A stretch of 64,000 nt of DNA from Alkalihalobacterium sp048323755 (GTDB taxonomy: Bacteria; Bacillota; Bacilli; Bacillales; Bacillaceae_F), in contig NZ_JBLWFS010000014.1 in the NCBI RefSeq assembly GCF_048323755.1, forward strand, positions 1 to 64,000, given 5' to 3'. Shown piece by piece: positions 1 to 7,264 of this stretch (position 1 is the first letter of the stretch; every line of letters starts with the position of its first letter). The translations under genes were made by a program, and so were the position numbers. The notes beneath the pieces were generated by a model that was not told where the DNA came from, made no database searches, and was given only the letters and a program-made list of their open reading frames with translations.

Positions 1-1
1 G

Positions 2-139
2 TGGCAAGAGGTATTTTTTGAGGATAATAAGAGGGGACAATTCCCTCTACCTGCTTACACTGAAATGAAAACCTATGGATATAAAAGAAAACGCGAGGAC
101 GTGTCCGAAATAAGGGGGCCTAGACGATATAGACTATAA
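2..139 (+). CDS. possible C-terminal end of a truncated gene (45 residues)
   Basis: An open frame enters from the left edge and ends at a TAA at 137-139. The visible residues are rich in Arg, Lys, Tyr and Pro and end in RGPRRYRL. No family is recognised. Spore-surface genes follow, so a coat protein tail is possible but this is only inference. The stretch 140-350 holds a second weak open frame and no clear gene. Confidence 0.3.
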   Translation, partial: WQEVFFEDNKRGQFPLPAYTEMKTYGYKRKREDVSEIRGPRRYRL

Positions 140-350
140 AGTATAAGGATTAACCGAATAAACTATAAAAAACCGCCAACCGATAGTTAGATTATGACGA
201 GCTAGATGAATTCGACGTTGAATCATTCATTTCAATAAAAAATAGGTATGTAACGCTACAGCTAGTACAATATGAAATGGTACCTGTACATATAACAATC
301 TTCTTCAAGTATGCTAAATACAGGTACCATATTAAAGAGCAATTCTTACA

Positions 351-818
351 TCATCTTTTCTTTTTCTTCTTACATATTATTTTTAATTTATCCAAGTGAT
401 GATCAATATCTGGTTCAAACTCTCTCCATTTTACTTTACATTTCTTGTTCGGTGTTTTTTTTATTTTATTTTTCTTTATTTTGTCCTCTTTGGCATTATT
501 CTCTTCTTTATCGTGTGCGTCTTCATCTTCGTCCTGATCTATATCTTTCTCATATTTATTAATCATATATTTGTTCATTTCAAATTTCGGGCATTCTTCC
601 TTTTCTTCGTTATTTTCGTTTTCTTCTTCGTTTTCCTCACCGTTCCCTTTACAGAAATCGAACACGATTTCATCACCAATAATATATTCGCCTGCTTGGA
701 ACTTTGAATTCGCTTGATGTCCTTTATGAATGGTTGGACCGAAGTTAATTGAGGCTCCTTTGGATACTTCATTAATTTTAAAGCTACCAATTTTCGTAAA
801 AGGACCATACCTCCTCAT
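351..818 (-). CDS. GerPA/GerPF-type spore germination protein with long acidic/basic tail
   Basis: About 155 residues. The first 45 carry the core shared with the paralogs at 1545 and 6041: ASINFG, then HKGHQANSKF, then a GD motif. This resembles the small GerPA/GerPF proteins that help germinants cross the spore coat. The rest is low complexity: Glu/Asn-rich, then Asp/Glu-rich, then a Lys-rich C terminus. The start chosen is the ATG at 816-818, behind a GGAGGCGAT ribosome site; an upstream extension is open but has no ribosome site. The charged tail is not usual for the family. Family membership is fairly sure, function is inferred. Confidence 0.65.
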   Translation of the reverse strand: MRRYGPFTKIGSFKINEVSKGASINFGPTIHKGHQANSKFQAGEYIIGDEIVFDFCKGNGEENEEENENNEEKEECPKFEMNKYMINKYEKDIDQDEDEDAHDKEENNAKEDKIKKNKIKKTPNKKCKVKWREFEPDIDHHLDKLKIICKKKKKR

Positions 819-1110
819 CTTATGATCGCCTCCTCCTACTCGTCTTCTTGTATAAGTTATGTATGCCCGGACAACCATGTGTAGGTAGACTTCCCTATAC
901 CATAGCAAAATAGATTGTTGTCCTACTAAACATAGGAAAAAGAGATTTAGGTCGTTCTGTTTGGTGATCTTTAGGCTTTTTATTTAGTGGTGTATTCTAT
1001 TTTTGAACGAGGATCAATCCAATTTACACGTACTAGGTTTAATGAATAATAGGCTTACCTCTCTCATACATCATTAAGTAGAAGACATATGTTCAAATGG
1101 AGGTTTTTTC

Positions 1111-1434
1111 ATGTCTGATCCACGTTTGCTGAAATTAGAAAAGCGTCTTGAGCAACTTGAAAAATTATATATAAAGGATAAAGAATTTCTCATAGAACAG
1201 TTAGATAAAACCCATGTAGCGATTCAACAATTAAAACAAACTCAAACGCTACCGACCGACACATGTGAAATTGATCCATCGAGTTCATTTCAGAAAAAAA
1301 TCGAATATTTAACGGCAGCTAATGAACAAATGTTTCAACAAAACAAGCGCTTAAGGGAATATATCGAGCTAGTACTAGAAAAAAATGAACCTCTTAATTA
1401 TGAAGGGTATTACAAAGCGCTAAGAGGTGAGTAG
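1111..1434 (+). CDS. small coiled-coil protein, unknown function
   Basis: 107 residues, charged, with heptad-like Leu/Ile spacing in residues 5-45 (LLKLEKRLEQLEKLY) and again in 60-92, so probably a helical coiled-coil protein. It starts at ATG after TGGAGG with a normal gap. No signal peptide or membrane segment is seen. It sits between two GerPA/GerPF-type genes and may belong to the same spore-surface group, but no family is recognised. Confidence 0.6.
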   Translation: MSDPRLLKLEKRLEQLEKLYIKDKEFLIEQLDKTHVAIQQLKQTQTLPTDTCEIDPSSSFQKKIEYLTAANEQMFQQNKRLREYIELVLEKNEPLNYEGYYKALRGE

Positions 1435-1480
1435 TAAATCGTTTAGTCTGCTACGATTCTTCTCCTTTACACTTGTACAC

Positions 1481-1513
1481 TGTGACATTCACCTAATTTT
1501 GGGCATAGGATTA
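1481..1513 (+). promoter_or_regulatory. possible sigma-K-type promoter before the GerPF-like gene
   Basis: An AC dinucleotide is followed after 17 bp by CATAGGATT, close to the sigma-K pattern AC-N17-CATANNNTA. It lies about 30 bp before the GTG start at 1545. Late mother-cell expression would fit a coat-associated protein. The match is short and could be chance. Confidence 0.3.
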
Positions 1514-1544
1514 GAGTAAAGACAAAATTCAGGAGGGCGTCAGT

Positions 1545-1766
1545 GTGCCACATGTAAATAATATCGTGGGAATTCGAATTAATAAGGCCTCTAGCAATGC
1601 CTCGATCAACTTCGGAAATACAGTCCATAAAGGCCACCAAGCAAACATCAAAATGTTTGTCGGCTACTATCAGGCGGGTGATGCGAACTTCAGTCCTCTT
1701 CAATTTAATAATGCCAACATAGCAAACGATCCTGATGTAAAAGACCAACCACAGGCACAAATCTAA
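1545..1766 (+). CDS. GerPA/GerPF-type spore germination protein
   Basis: 73 residues, starting at GTG behind CAGGAGGG. It has the motifs NASINFG, VHKGHQAN, GDANFSPLQFNN and DPDV, and ends in DQPQAQI. Length and the VDPD-type motif near the C terminus fit the GerPA/GerPF family of spore-coat permeability proteins. A close paralog lies at 6041-6268 and a diverged one at 351-818. It is followed within 25 bp by another Ger-like gene, so the two are probably cotranscribed. Subtype PA versus PF cannot be decided here. Confidence 0.8.
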   Translation: MPHVNNIVGIRINKASSNASINFGNTVHKGHQANIKMFVGYYQAGDANFSPLQFNNANIANDPDVKDQPQAQI

Positions 1767-1789
1767 TCTTTTCATGAAAGGATTGAAAA

Positions 1790-2011
1790 ATGATGCAAAT
1801 AAATATAAGGAACATTCGCATTAATTCCTTGAGTACGATTGGTTCACTCAATATTGGAAAACAAATTTTTTCAGATAACCGGGCCAGTACCTTCAAATTA
1901 CCAAAGCCGTATTATGAAGAAGTTGAACCCAATAACGAGGAAGAGGAAGAAGAGGAAAATAATCCAATTGAAATTGTTGATCTCCCCCCGATCAACTTAC
2001 CTCCAGGCTAG
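1790..2011 (+). CDS. GerP-like small spore protein (GerPB/PD/PE type)
   Basis: 73 residues. The N-terminal third (INIRNIRINSLSTIGSLNIG) has the I-x-I-N-S-x-S-x-x-x-x-x-x-IG pattern found in the small GerP proteins. An acidic run of Glu residues follows at about 47-58 and a Pro-rich end. The gene lies 23 bp after the GerPF-type gene and is probably in the same transcript. Start is the first of two adjacent ATG codons; the ribosome site (AAAGGA) is modest. The exact GerP class is uncertain. Confidence 0.6.
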   Translation: MMQINIRNIRINSLSTIGSLNIGKQIFSDNRASTFKLPKPYYEEVEPNNEEEEEEENNPIEIVDLPPINLPPG

Positions 2012-2116
2012 ATTTGGTCCTATGAAAACAAAAGATACGAAAACAAAACCGAAATTTGTTAGGCAAATTTATCACCCCTTAAACATACTCTTAGGTAAGA
2101 GTTCTTTTTTAAAGGG

Positions 2117-2746
2117 GTGATATTTATTTACTATTATTATCAACGGCCTTATTACTGCTCTCGGAACTATACTCCATACGCTTCCTATTATTGCCCTAAG
2201 CAAATGTGGGCACAGCAGCAAACCTACTTCCCAAACTACAATCTACCTCAGATGAATAATATGGCGTATCCAATGGTTCAATCAACTGGTATGAATGAGT
2301 GGTCAGGTATGAACGAAAGGTATCAAATGAGCGGTGATATTCATAGTCATGAAGGAGAAAATAACGATCATTACGAAGAGCAGCCTAAAGTACAAGTGAA
2401 GCCCGAGCTGCCTAACTTTTATCAACTGTTCGAAGAGCTAAAAGAAAAAGTAGAAAAAGTTGAGGAAGAAAACGAAGAGTTAAAGGAAAAGTTAGGAGAC
2501 CTTCAACCGATTAACATCGAAAATATCAATTATAAAATTCAAGAATTAGCTGTTGAAGATTTATCGGGGACATTGAATATTGGAATAACAGCACTAACAG
2601 ACCCAGAAAATTTAAAGAAATTATTGAAGGATTTTGAGGGCATCAATGTCAATGATGTCGAGGAAAATGAGATGGAAATGGAAGAGTTAGAGAAATTGGA
2701 TAATTTTGAAATTCAACCTAAACCTTCAAACCAGACCCCGCAATAA
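2117..2746 (+). CDS. GerPC-like spore germination protein
   Basis: About 209 residues. The N terminus is Tyr/Asn/Gln rich, like spore-coat proteins. Residues 108-135 form a Glu/Lys coiled coil. After it comes INYKIQELAVEDLSGTLNIG, which matches the GerPC core (IEYKFDQLxxExLxGTLNIG in relatives). A longer Tyr-rich head and acidic tail make it larger than most I know of. The start is uncertain: the GTG at 2117 lies inside an AAGGGGTGAT sequence that is itself a near-perfect ribosome site, so an ATT at 2126 may be the true start. It closes a small GerP-like cluster. Confidence 0.7.
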   Translation: MIFIYYYYQRPYYCSRNYTPYASYYCPKQMWAQQQTYFPNYNLPQMNNMAYPMVQSTGMNEWSGMNERYQMSGDIHSHEGENNDHYEEQPKVQVKPELPNFYQLFEELKEKVEKVEEENEELKEKLGDLQPINIENINYKIQELAVEDLSGTLNIGITALTDPENLKKLLKDFEGINVNDVEENEMEMEELEKLDNFEIQPKPSNQTPQ

Positions 2747-2829
2747 TTTTTAATTTAAAAGCATAATTAGATTTACATACTTATGCTACTCGTAAGTATT
2801 TTATTTGTTTGAGCTGGTTATAATCTATA

Positions 2830-2865
2830 AACGCTAAGAGCATCGTAAGATGACTTAGCGTTTTC
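2830..2865 (+). terminator. rho-independent terminator after the GerPC-like gene
   Basis: AACGCTAAG and CTTAGCGTT form a 9-bp stem with a 15-base loop, followed by TTTT. It closes the GerP-like cluster. Confidence 0.75.
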
Positions 2866-2903
2866 GTGTGTTCTTAACTTATAGTGTGTTCTCTATTTCA
2901 TTT

Positions 2904-2990
2904 TTAGCACCAAGATGCTCCGACGATAACTAGCAAGATGAAAAGCACGACGATTAAAGTGAAGCCGCCTACTCCATGTCCGTAACCCAT
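2904..2990 (-). CDS. YjcZ/SscA-type sporulation miniprotein (28 aa)
   Basis: A 28-residue gene. It begins MGYGHGVGGF and continues with a hydrophobic helix (TLIVVLFILLVIVG) before ending in ASWC. The Gly-rich head plus F-x-LIVVLFILLVIVG is the signature of the YjcZ family of tiny spore-associated membrane peptides. A ribosome site (AGGGTGGTG) lies upstream on the minus strand. A second member is at 13325-13402. The family assignment is strong; the molecular role is little known. Confidence 0.85.
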   Translation of the reverse strand: MGYGHGVGGFTLIVVLFILLVIVGASWC

Positions 2991-3298
2991 TCTTAACACC
3001 ACCCTTCTTTGTTTCTACTAATACCCTATGCAAAAGGTCCAAAAATGGTTTAGACACATGAACAAGGTTTCTAAATACTTTCACCTAACACAAATAAACT
3101 AAGCCTCGAAAAATGAAAAATGTATTGCCTCAATGGCAATACATTTGCTGTACTTTTTTTACTTTTTTACTGTTTTTTATTCCATATCCATCATATCTTC
3201 TACAAACTGAGAGTCATCCAGTAATGAGCCTAATAAGGATTGACAACCATGTAAACTTATGCGATAGTCTATGTCATCTCGTACACTTTGTTACCGAT
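2991..3298. other. intergenic, only a terminator seen
   Basis: About 300 bases with low GC content. Apart from the hairpin at 3119-3145 I see no gene or repeat. Confidence 0.5.
3119..3145 (-). terminator. terminator downstream of the NikL-like gene
   Basis: AATGTATTGCC and GGCAATACATT form an 11-bp stem with a 5-base loop. Read on the minus strand it is followed by a T-rich run, so it ends the lipoprotein/NikL-like transcript. Confidence 0.65.
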
Positions 3299-3727
3299 TT
3301 ATGCTATCGGTTCATTCTTGTTTCGTTTCCTCGTCCGTCTGTAAAAGAAATAGGAAATTGCACTAAACACCGTGAATACAGATCCGCCAATCAGCCACCG
3401 GTGTGGGTCGGATCGAACAACAACGTCTTCCCCAATGGTCCATTCGGTGCGGTGACCGAGACCATCTGTTGCTACAAAAAAGTGTGCCTCGTCACGGTCA
3501 AAGTAGAATGCACCATGTTCATCTAGAGGACCACTATCAATCTCATTTCCTTTTTTATCGTAAACCGTAACTACTGTACGAGTCGAGAAGCTCCCATCTT
3601 CATAGAGAACTTTCAGTGTCCCGTCATCTTCGGGAATGATGATCATTTTATGAGCAGATACAGTATGAAAACCGATAAACAGAAATAAAAAAGTCATTAG
3701 CGTACAGGTCCAAATAGGTCTAATCAA
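3299..3727 (-). CDS. NikL-like auxiliary protein of a nickel/cobalt ECF importer
   Basis: 142 residues from a TTG start behind GAAGGGG. Residues 1-25 form a signal peptide (hydrophobic run ending TVSA); cleavage would leave His26 as the mature N terminus. The middle is a small beta domain (VTVYDKKGNEI, DEHGAFYF, DGLGHRTEW), and the G-x-GHR-x-EW motif matches what I know of NikL, a helper of NikM-type nickel transporters. A C-terminal membrane helix (about 116-133) is followed by a basic tail. It lies 73 bp after a His-rich lipoprotein gene on the same strand. The family call rests on the motif and on the nearby CbiM/Q/O genes. Confidence 0.6.
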   Translation of the reverse strand: MIRPIWTCTLMTFLFLFIGFHTVSAHKMIIIPEDDGTLKVLYEDGSFSTRTVVTVYDKKGNEIDSGPLDEHGAFYFDRDEAHFFVATDGLGHRTEWTIGEDVVVRSDPHRWLIGGSVFTVFSAISYFFYRRTRKRNKNEPIA

Positions 3728-3800
3728 CGTACCCCTTCTTTCTCTGTAAGATATAATGTGAAAAGAGGCTGTCATTAGAAGCAGCCTCGTAGTAAGTAGA

Positions 3801-4505
3801 TTAATGGTCGTGATCATGTTCATCTTCTTCATGCTCATGGTCGTGGTCGTCGTGATCGTGGCTATGATCATGGTCATGGCTGTGATCATGCCCCTCGAAC
3901 TGCCTTACATTTTCTACAGCAACTATATTGCCATTATCATTAATTATTTCCAGGTCAAATTCTTCAGCATCGTGTTCTAAGTAAAGAGCATATTGGCCGC
4001 TTTTTGATATCGTAAACGTAAATGTGGTTTCGTCTTCGTTTAATGGCAATAGATACACGTACTCATGTTTTGCTTCAAACGTTTCCTCCTCGTTCACCTC
4101 TTCTGCTGCTGCCTCCATCAAGTGGGCTGCATGATGATCTAAATCATGAATATTGCTATTCTCCATAATGAATGCAATCAGCATGGTTTCATCCCCATAC
4201 TCATTTTTATTTAGCTGTAAAGTATATGTACCATCTGCTAAATTATAACTTCCTCGCCATTCATACGGTAATTCATGATGGTGACCGATCCCATCGTTTT
4301 CTTCTTCCTCGACTTCATTTAGTTCATCAATTTCTGCGTCTTCGTTATCCATAATCTCTTCATCTTCTAGAGGAATTTCTTGGAGTGCTTCCCCTCCATT
4401 AGCTACTACGTCTTCAGTCGTCTCTGTCCCTACATCATTGTTGTTACAGGCAATTAAGCTACTCGTAATCAGTCCACTAATAATTAATAATTTAAATTTT
4501 CTCAT
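3801..4505 (-). CDS. His-rich metal-binding lipoprotein, NikK-like
   Basis: 234 residues from an ATG behind GTGGAGGG. It has a type II signal peptide with lipobox LIAC (Cys20), an acidic linker, a domain with EWRGSYNLADGTYTL, and a C-terminal tail of alternating His and Asp. The W-x-G-x-x-x-L-x-x-GTYTL motif is typical of extracytoplasmic proteins found with nickel/cobalt importers, and the tail would bind divalent metal. It is the first gene of a pair with the NikL-like gene. Likely role: captures Ni or Co at the membrane surface for the ECF importer. A zinc-binding role is the main alternative. Confidence 0.65.
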   Translation of the reverse strand: MRKFKLLIISGLITSSLIACNNNDVGTETTEDVVANGGEALQEIPLEDEEIMDNEDAEIDELNEVEEEENDGIGHHHELPYEWRGSYNLADGTYTLQLNKNEYGDETMLIAFIMENSNIHDLDHHAAHLMEAAAEEVNEEETFEAKHEYVYLLPLNEDETTFTFTISKSGQYALYLEHDAEEFDLEIINDNGNIVAVENVRQFEGHDHSHDHDHSHDHDDHDHEHEEDEHDHDH

Positions 4506-4731
4506 ATCTTCCCTCCACAAATCATCATTACTCTTTCATATTTATGAGCAGGAGTTATAATTTATCATTAAAACCCTCCTCGCACGTTTCGTGGTATGAC
4601 TTAGATTCAAATAGGTGTTATACAATAAAGAAAACCCGCCGATTGGCGAGCCTTTACGCAAGAATGTACTTCTTTGCTATCCATTTATAATTACTTAACG
4701 TTAAAAGGTGCCAGCTTTCAGACAAGCTGAT

Positions 4732-5163
4732 TTATTCATCATCTAAATTCTTTATCTGTACTTTTTGTCTCAATTGATTTGGACGGATTAATCGATGTAA
4801 GTGAATGACTAATAAACCACGTTGGAAAGCAGCGTCCATTTTATCTTCGCGCACCGGAAATGGTAATTCGATCGTTCGCTTAAACGGACCTTGCGGAAAC
4901 TCTTCTTGAATTAAGCGATATCCGTTAAAATTCGAATGAATGGTTCCTCTCACTTCTAATGTACGTTCATACGTGTAAATATCAACATCCTCTAACTTTA
5001 AGCCGGGTAAGGCAAAGACACATAAAAGTTCATTTCCATTTTCATAGATGTTCACTTTTGTACCGACATTTTGAAAGTTGATCTGGTCAAAGTTGGAGAA
5101 AAAATCATCACCAAGAAACTTAGGTATCATCTTTTGCCATCCATTCGGTAAGTGATTATTCAA
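4732..5163 (-). CDS. small heat shock protein, Hsp20/alpha-crystallin family
   Basis: 143 residues from a TTG start behind GGAGGGATT. The alpha-crystallin domain covers about residues 33-135: VNIYENGNELLCVFALPGLK, then LEVRG, then FKRTIELPFPV, and the GLLVIHL strand near the end. A C-terminal I-x-I motif (VQIKNL) is present in weak form. A paralog is at 8573-8995. Position among coat-type genes suggests a spore-associated member of the CotM/CotP kind, but this is inference. Confidence 0.75.
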   Translation of the reverse strand: MNNHLPNGWQKMIPKFLGDDFFSNFDQINFQNVGTKVNIYENGNELLCVFALPGLKLEDVDIYTYERTLEVRGTIHSNFNGYRLIQEEFPQGPFKRTIELPFPVREDKMDAAFQRGLLVIHLHRLIRPNQLRQKVQIKNLDDE

Positions 5164-5300
5164 TCTAATCCCTCCTGTTCTTCCTTATAAGTATTAGTAT
5201 GTATTTTCATTTGGGCGGTGCCTGTACGTAAAGCAGGTAAAATACATAATACTTTGGGTAATTCCTAATGTAGTAACAATTATAATGAGGGCAAGAGAAA

Positions 5301-5334
5301 AGGCATGGAGGCTGTAAGGATGCTCCACGCCTAT
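5301..5334 (-). terminator. terminator of the LysM gene
   Basis: AGGCATGGAG pairs imperfectly with GCTCCACGCCT, and the minus-strand copy is followed by TTTTC. It lies 26 bp after the stop of the LysM gene. Confidence 0.55.
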
Positions 5335-5359
5335 TTTCAATTGGTGTAAAAGTTTACGA

Positions 5360-5884
5360 TTAATAATACCTTTGCTGATTATACATGTATTGACCGTTCC
5401 AATTTGGGTACGAATAGAAGCCTGTATTTACTTGAGTTTGATTAGGGTAAGCATAATTCGAATACTGCTGGTAGTTGACTTGAGGATGATGTTCTTGAGA
5501 AGGAGTTGCTTGGCGCTGATCGTTTATGATCGGTTCCGGTTCTTGGCGTTGGTGAATCGTTTCCCAACCATAATAGCCTGGCGTAAGAGTTGTATGGCTT
5601 CCATAGCCTACTGCATAATCTTGTGACGGCCATTGAGTGTATTGTAATTGCACGTATTGTACGGGGTCTTCTGGTACATGTGCACAAACATTTCCTTTGC
5701 CCCCATTAATGTCAGGCATCATTCCGCCCATCACTTGATCTGGGATAAAGACTTGTGTTCCTGCCATAATATTAGTAGGATCTTGAATATGTTTGTTTAA
5801 ATCTAGCAACATATCAAGGTCTACCTTATAATGATCCGCTAAAAGATACAACGTTTCTCCTGCCTGGCAATGATGTGTTCTCAC
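5360..5884 (-). CDS. LysM-domain spore coat-like protein
   Basis: 174 residues from a GTG behind GGGAGGT. Residues 2-48 are a LysM domain (QAGETLYLLADHYKVD ending in GTQVFIP) that would bind peptidoglycan, as in SafA-type coat assembly proteins. The rest has no enzymatic domain and is rich in Tyr, Gln, Pro and Asn, typical of coat and exosporium proteins. No signal peptide is present, which fits a mother-cell protein placed on the forespore. Likely role: spore coat or cortex attachment. Confidence 0.7.
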   Translation of the reverse strand: MRTHHCQAGETLYLLADHYKVDLDMLLDLNKHIQDPTNIMAGTQVFIPDQVMGGMMPDINGGKGNVCAHVPEDPVQYVQLQYTQWPSQDYAVGYGSHTTLTPGYYGWETIHQRQEPEPIINDQRQATPSQEHHPQVNYQQYSNYAYPNQTQVNTGFYSYPNWNGQYMYNQQRYY

Positions 5885-6003
5885 GATTTAATTACCTCCC
5901 AATATTTAATACAACACTATATCTCTATTCAACCATTGGGTGTGTTGCCATCCTAATTTTTAGGCCAATTGCTTATGAACGAGTGTCATTCTTCTTTTTA
6001 CAA

Positions 6004-6012
6004 CATACGATA
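6004..6012 (+). promoter_or_regulatory. candidate sigma-E/sigma-K -10 element
   Basis: CATACGATA matches the CATANNNTA -10 pattern of the mother-cell sigma factors and lies 28 bp before the ATG at 6041. No convincing -35 element is found at the usual distance. Confidence 0.35.
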
Positions 6013-6040
6013 TGGGTATCAAGGAAGTTAGGGGGAGATT

Positions 6041-6268
6041 ATGTTCTTGACACATATGAATAACATACTTGGGATTAGAATCAATCAATCAGCAAATAAC
6101 GCATCCATCAACTTCGGTAACGTTGTCCATAAAGGACACCAGGCAAACTCTAAGTTTAATAGCGGTTATTTACAACCTGGCGATGCGAACTTTAGTCCAT
6201 TGCAGTTTAACAATGCAAATATTGCGAACGACCCTGATGTGATTGATCAACCTCAAGCACAAATATAA
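6041..6268 (+). CDS. GerPA/GerPF-type spore germination protein (paralog)
   Basis: 75 residues. Nearly the same as the protein at 1545-1766: NASINFG, VHKGHQAN, GDANFSPLQFNNANIAND, DPDV and the DQPQAQI end. The ribosome site AGGGGGAGA precedes the ATG at 6041; an in-frame ATG at 6056 is a possible alternative. It stands alone between a minus-strand LysM gene and the minus-strand cbiO gene, so it has its own promoter. It is a dispersed duplicate of the GerP-type gene rather than part of a normal gerPABCDEF operon. Confidence 0.8.
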   Translation: MFLTHMNNILGIRINQSANNASINFGNVVHKGHQANSKFNSGYLQPGDANFSPLQFNNANIANDPDVIDQPQAQI

Positions 6269-6303
6269 TTGTCCGTTTTGTCATCAGAAGGTGGGGAGTC
6301 GAT

Positions 6304-7140
6304 TTAATAATTGGCATTTTCTGTGGATTGCATTACACTATAAAGCAAACGAACAGCTTCCTGTTCATTGATCGGTAACCGATCCCATTCAAAATTAGGT
6401 ATCATCCTAAATAACCGTGCAATTCTCGGCAAATGTAAATTTGCTTTTCTAATCGATTCCTCATCTACCAATAATTCAGGTCCACCTGTCATCAATACTT
6501 TTCCGTCTTTCATCAAAATAATAATGTCTGCCCATGCGGCTGCGAAATCAACATCATGAGTCGATAAGATAATCGTTTTTCCCATAAAATTTAAACCTTG
6601 TAAAAGACCAGCGACCTCATCTTGACCTTTAGGATCGAGATAAGCCATCGGTTCATCCAAAATAACGACATCAGGTTTCATGGCTAAAATTCCAGCAATT
6701 GCAACGCGTTTTTTTTGCCCATAGCTTAAGTGATAGGGTGCCTTGGATTTAAACTCGAGCATTCCGACAGAACCTAAAGCCACCTCGCAAACTTCTTTTA
6801 CTTCTTGTTCGGTTAAACCTAGGTTCCTAGGTCCAAATTGGACATCCTCCCAAACTGTTCCTGAAAATACTTGGTCATCCGGGTCTTGAAAGACAAGCCC
6901 AACCTTTTGTCTTATCGTTTTTACACTCTTCTTAGTTAATGGTATCCCCATAACTGAGACTGTACCTTTTTGTGGTAGTTTTAAGCCGTTCAAATGGTGT
7001 AATAATGTTGATTTTCCTGCTCCATTCGGTCCTAGTATGGCAACCTTTGAGCCTATTGGGATTTGTAGAGAAAGTTCATCTATCGCCTTGGTTGAGTCTG
7101 GGTATTCAAAGGCTAAGTCTTGTATATCAATCGCATGCAT
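6304..7140 (-). CDS. cbiO: cobalt/nickel ECF transporter ATPase CbiO/NikO
   Basis: 278 residues. ABC ATPase with Walker A GPNGAGKST (37-45), Q-loop FQDPDDQVF (84-92), signature LSYGQ (138-142) and Walker B VVILDEP (158-164), followed by a switch His in STHD. The DPDDQ Q-loop and overall size fit CbiO/EcfA of energy-coupling-factor importers. It has a good GGAGGG ribosome site. The partner genes cbiM and cbiQ lie 2.9 kb away on the other strand, an unusual split. A general EcfA role is the alternative, but the presence of CbiM and NikL-like proteins makes nickel or cobalt more likely. Confidence 0.85.
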   Translation of the reverse strand: MHAIDIQDLAFEYPDSTKAIDELSLQIPIGSKVAILGPNGAGKSTLLHHLNGLKLPQKGTVSVMGIPLTKKSVKTIRQKVGLVFQDPDDQVFSGTVWEDVQFGPRNLGLTEQEVKEVCEVALGSVGMLEFKSKAPYHLSYGQKKRVAIAGILAMKPDVVILDEPMAYLDPKGQDEVAGLLQGLNFMGKTIILSTHDVDFAAAWADIIILMKDGKVLMTGGPELLVDEESIRKANLHLPRIARLFRMIPNFEWDRLPINEQEAVRLLYSVMQSTENANY

Positions 7141-7237
7141 TCATCTGCCCTCCCTTCTACATTATTTGTATTCACCCTGACCGTTAACATAACAGTAAAC
7201 CAAAGATGTACAGGTTGTTTCACATCCTATAATAAAA

Positions 7238-7257
7238 GGCCGGCTGTTTCACCGGCC
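7238..7257 (-). terminator. terminator of the ureohydrolase gene
   Basis: GGCCGG and CCGGCC form a 6-bp GC stem with an 8-base loop; the minus-strand copy is followed by TTTT. It lies just after the ureohydrolase stop and before cbiO, so the two are separate transcripts. Confidence 0.7.
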
Positions 7258-7264
7258 CTTCTGA

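Noticed and set aside
311..707. Hydrophobic plus-strand frames opposite the acidic-tail GerP-like gene
   Set aside because: They are antisense shadows of the Lys/Glu-rich coding sequence.
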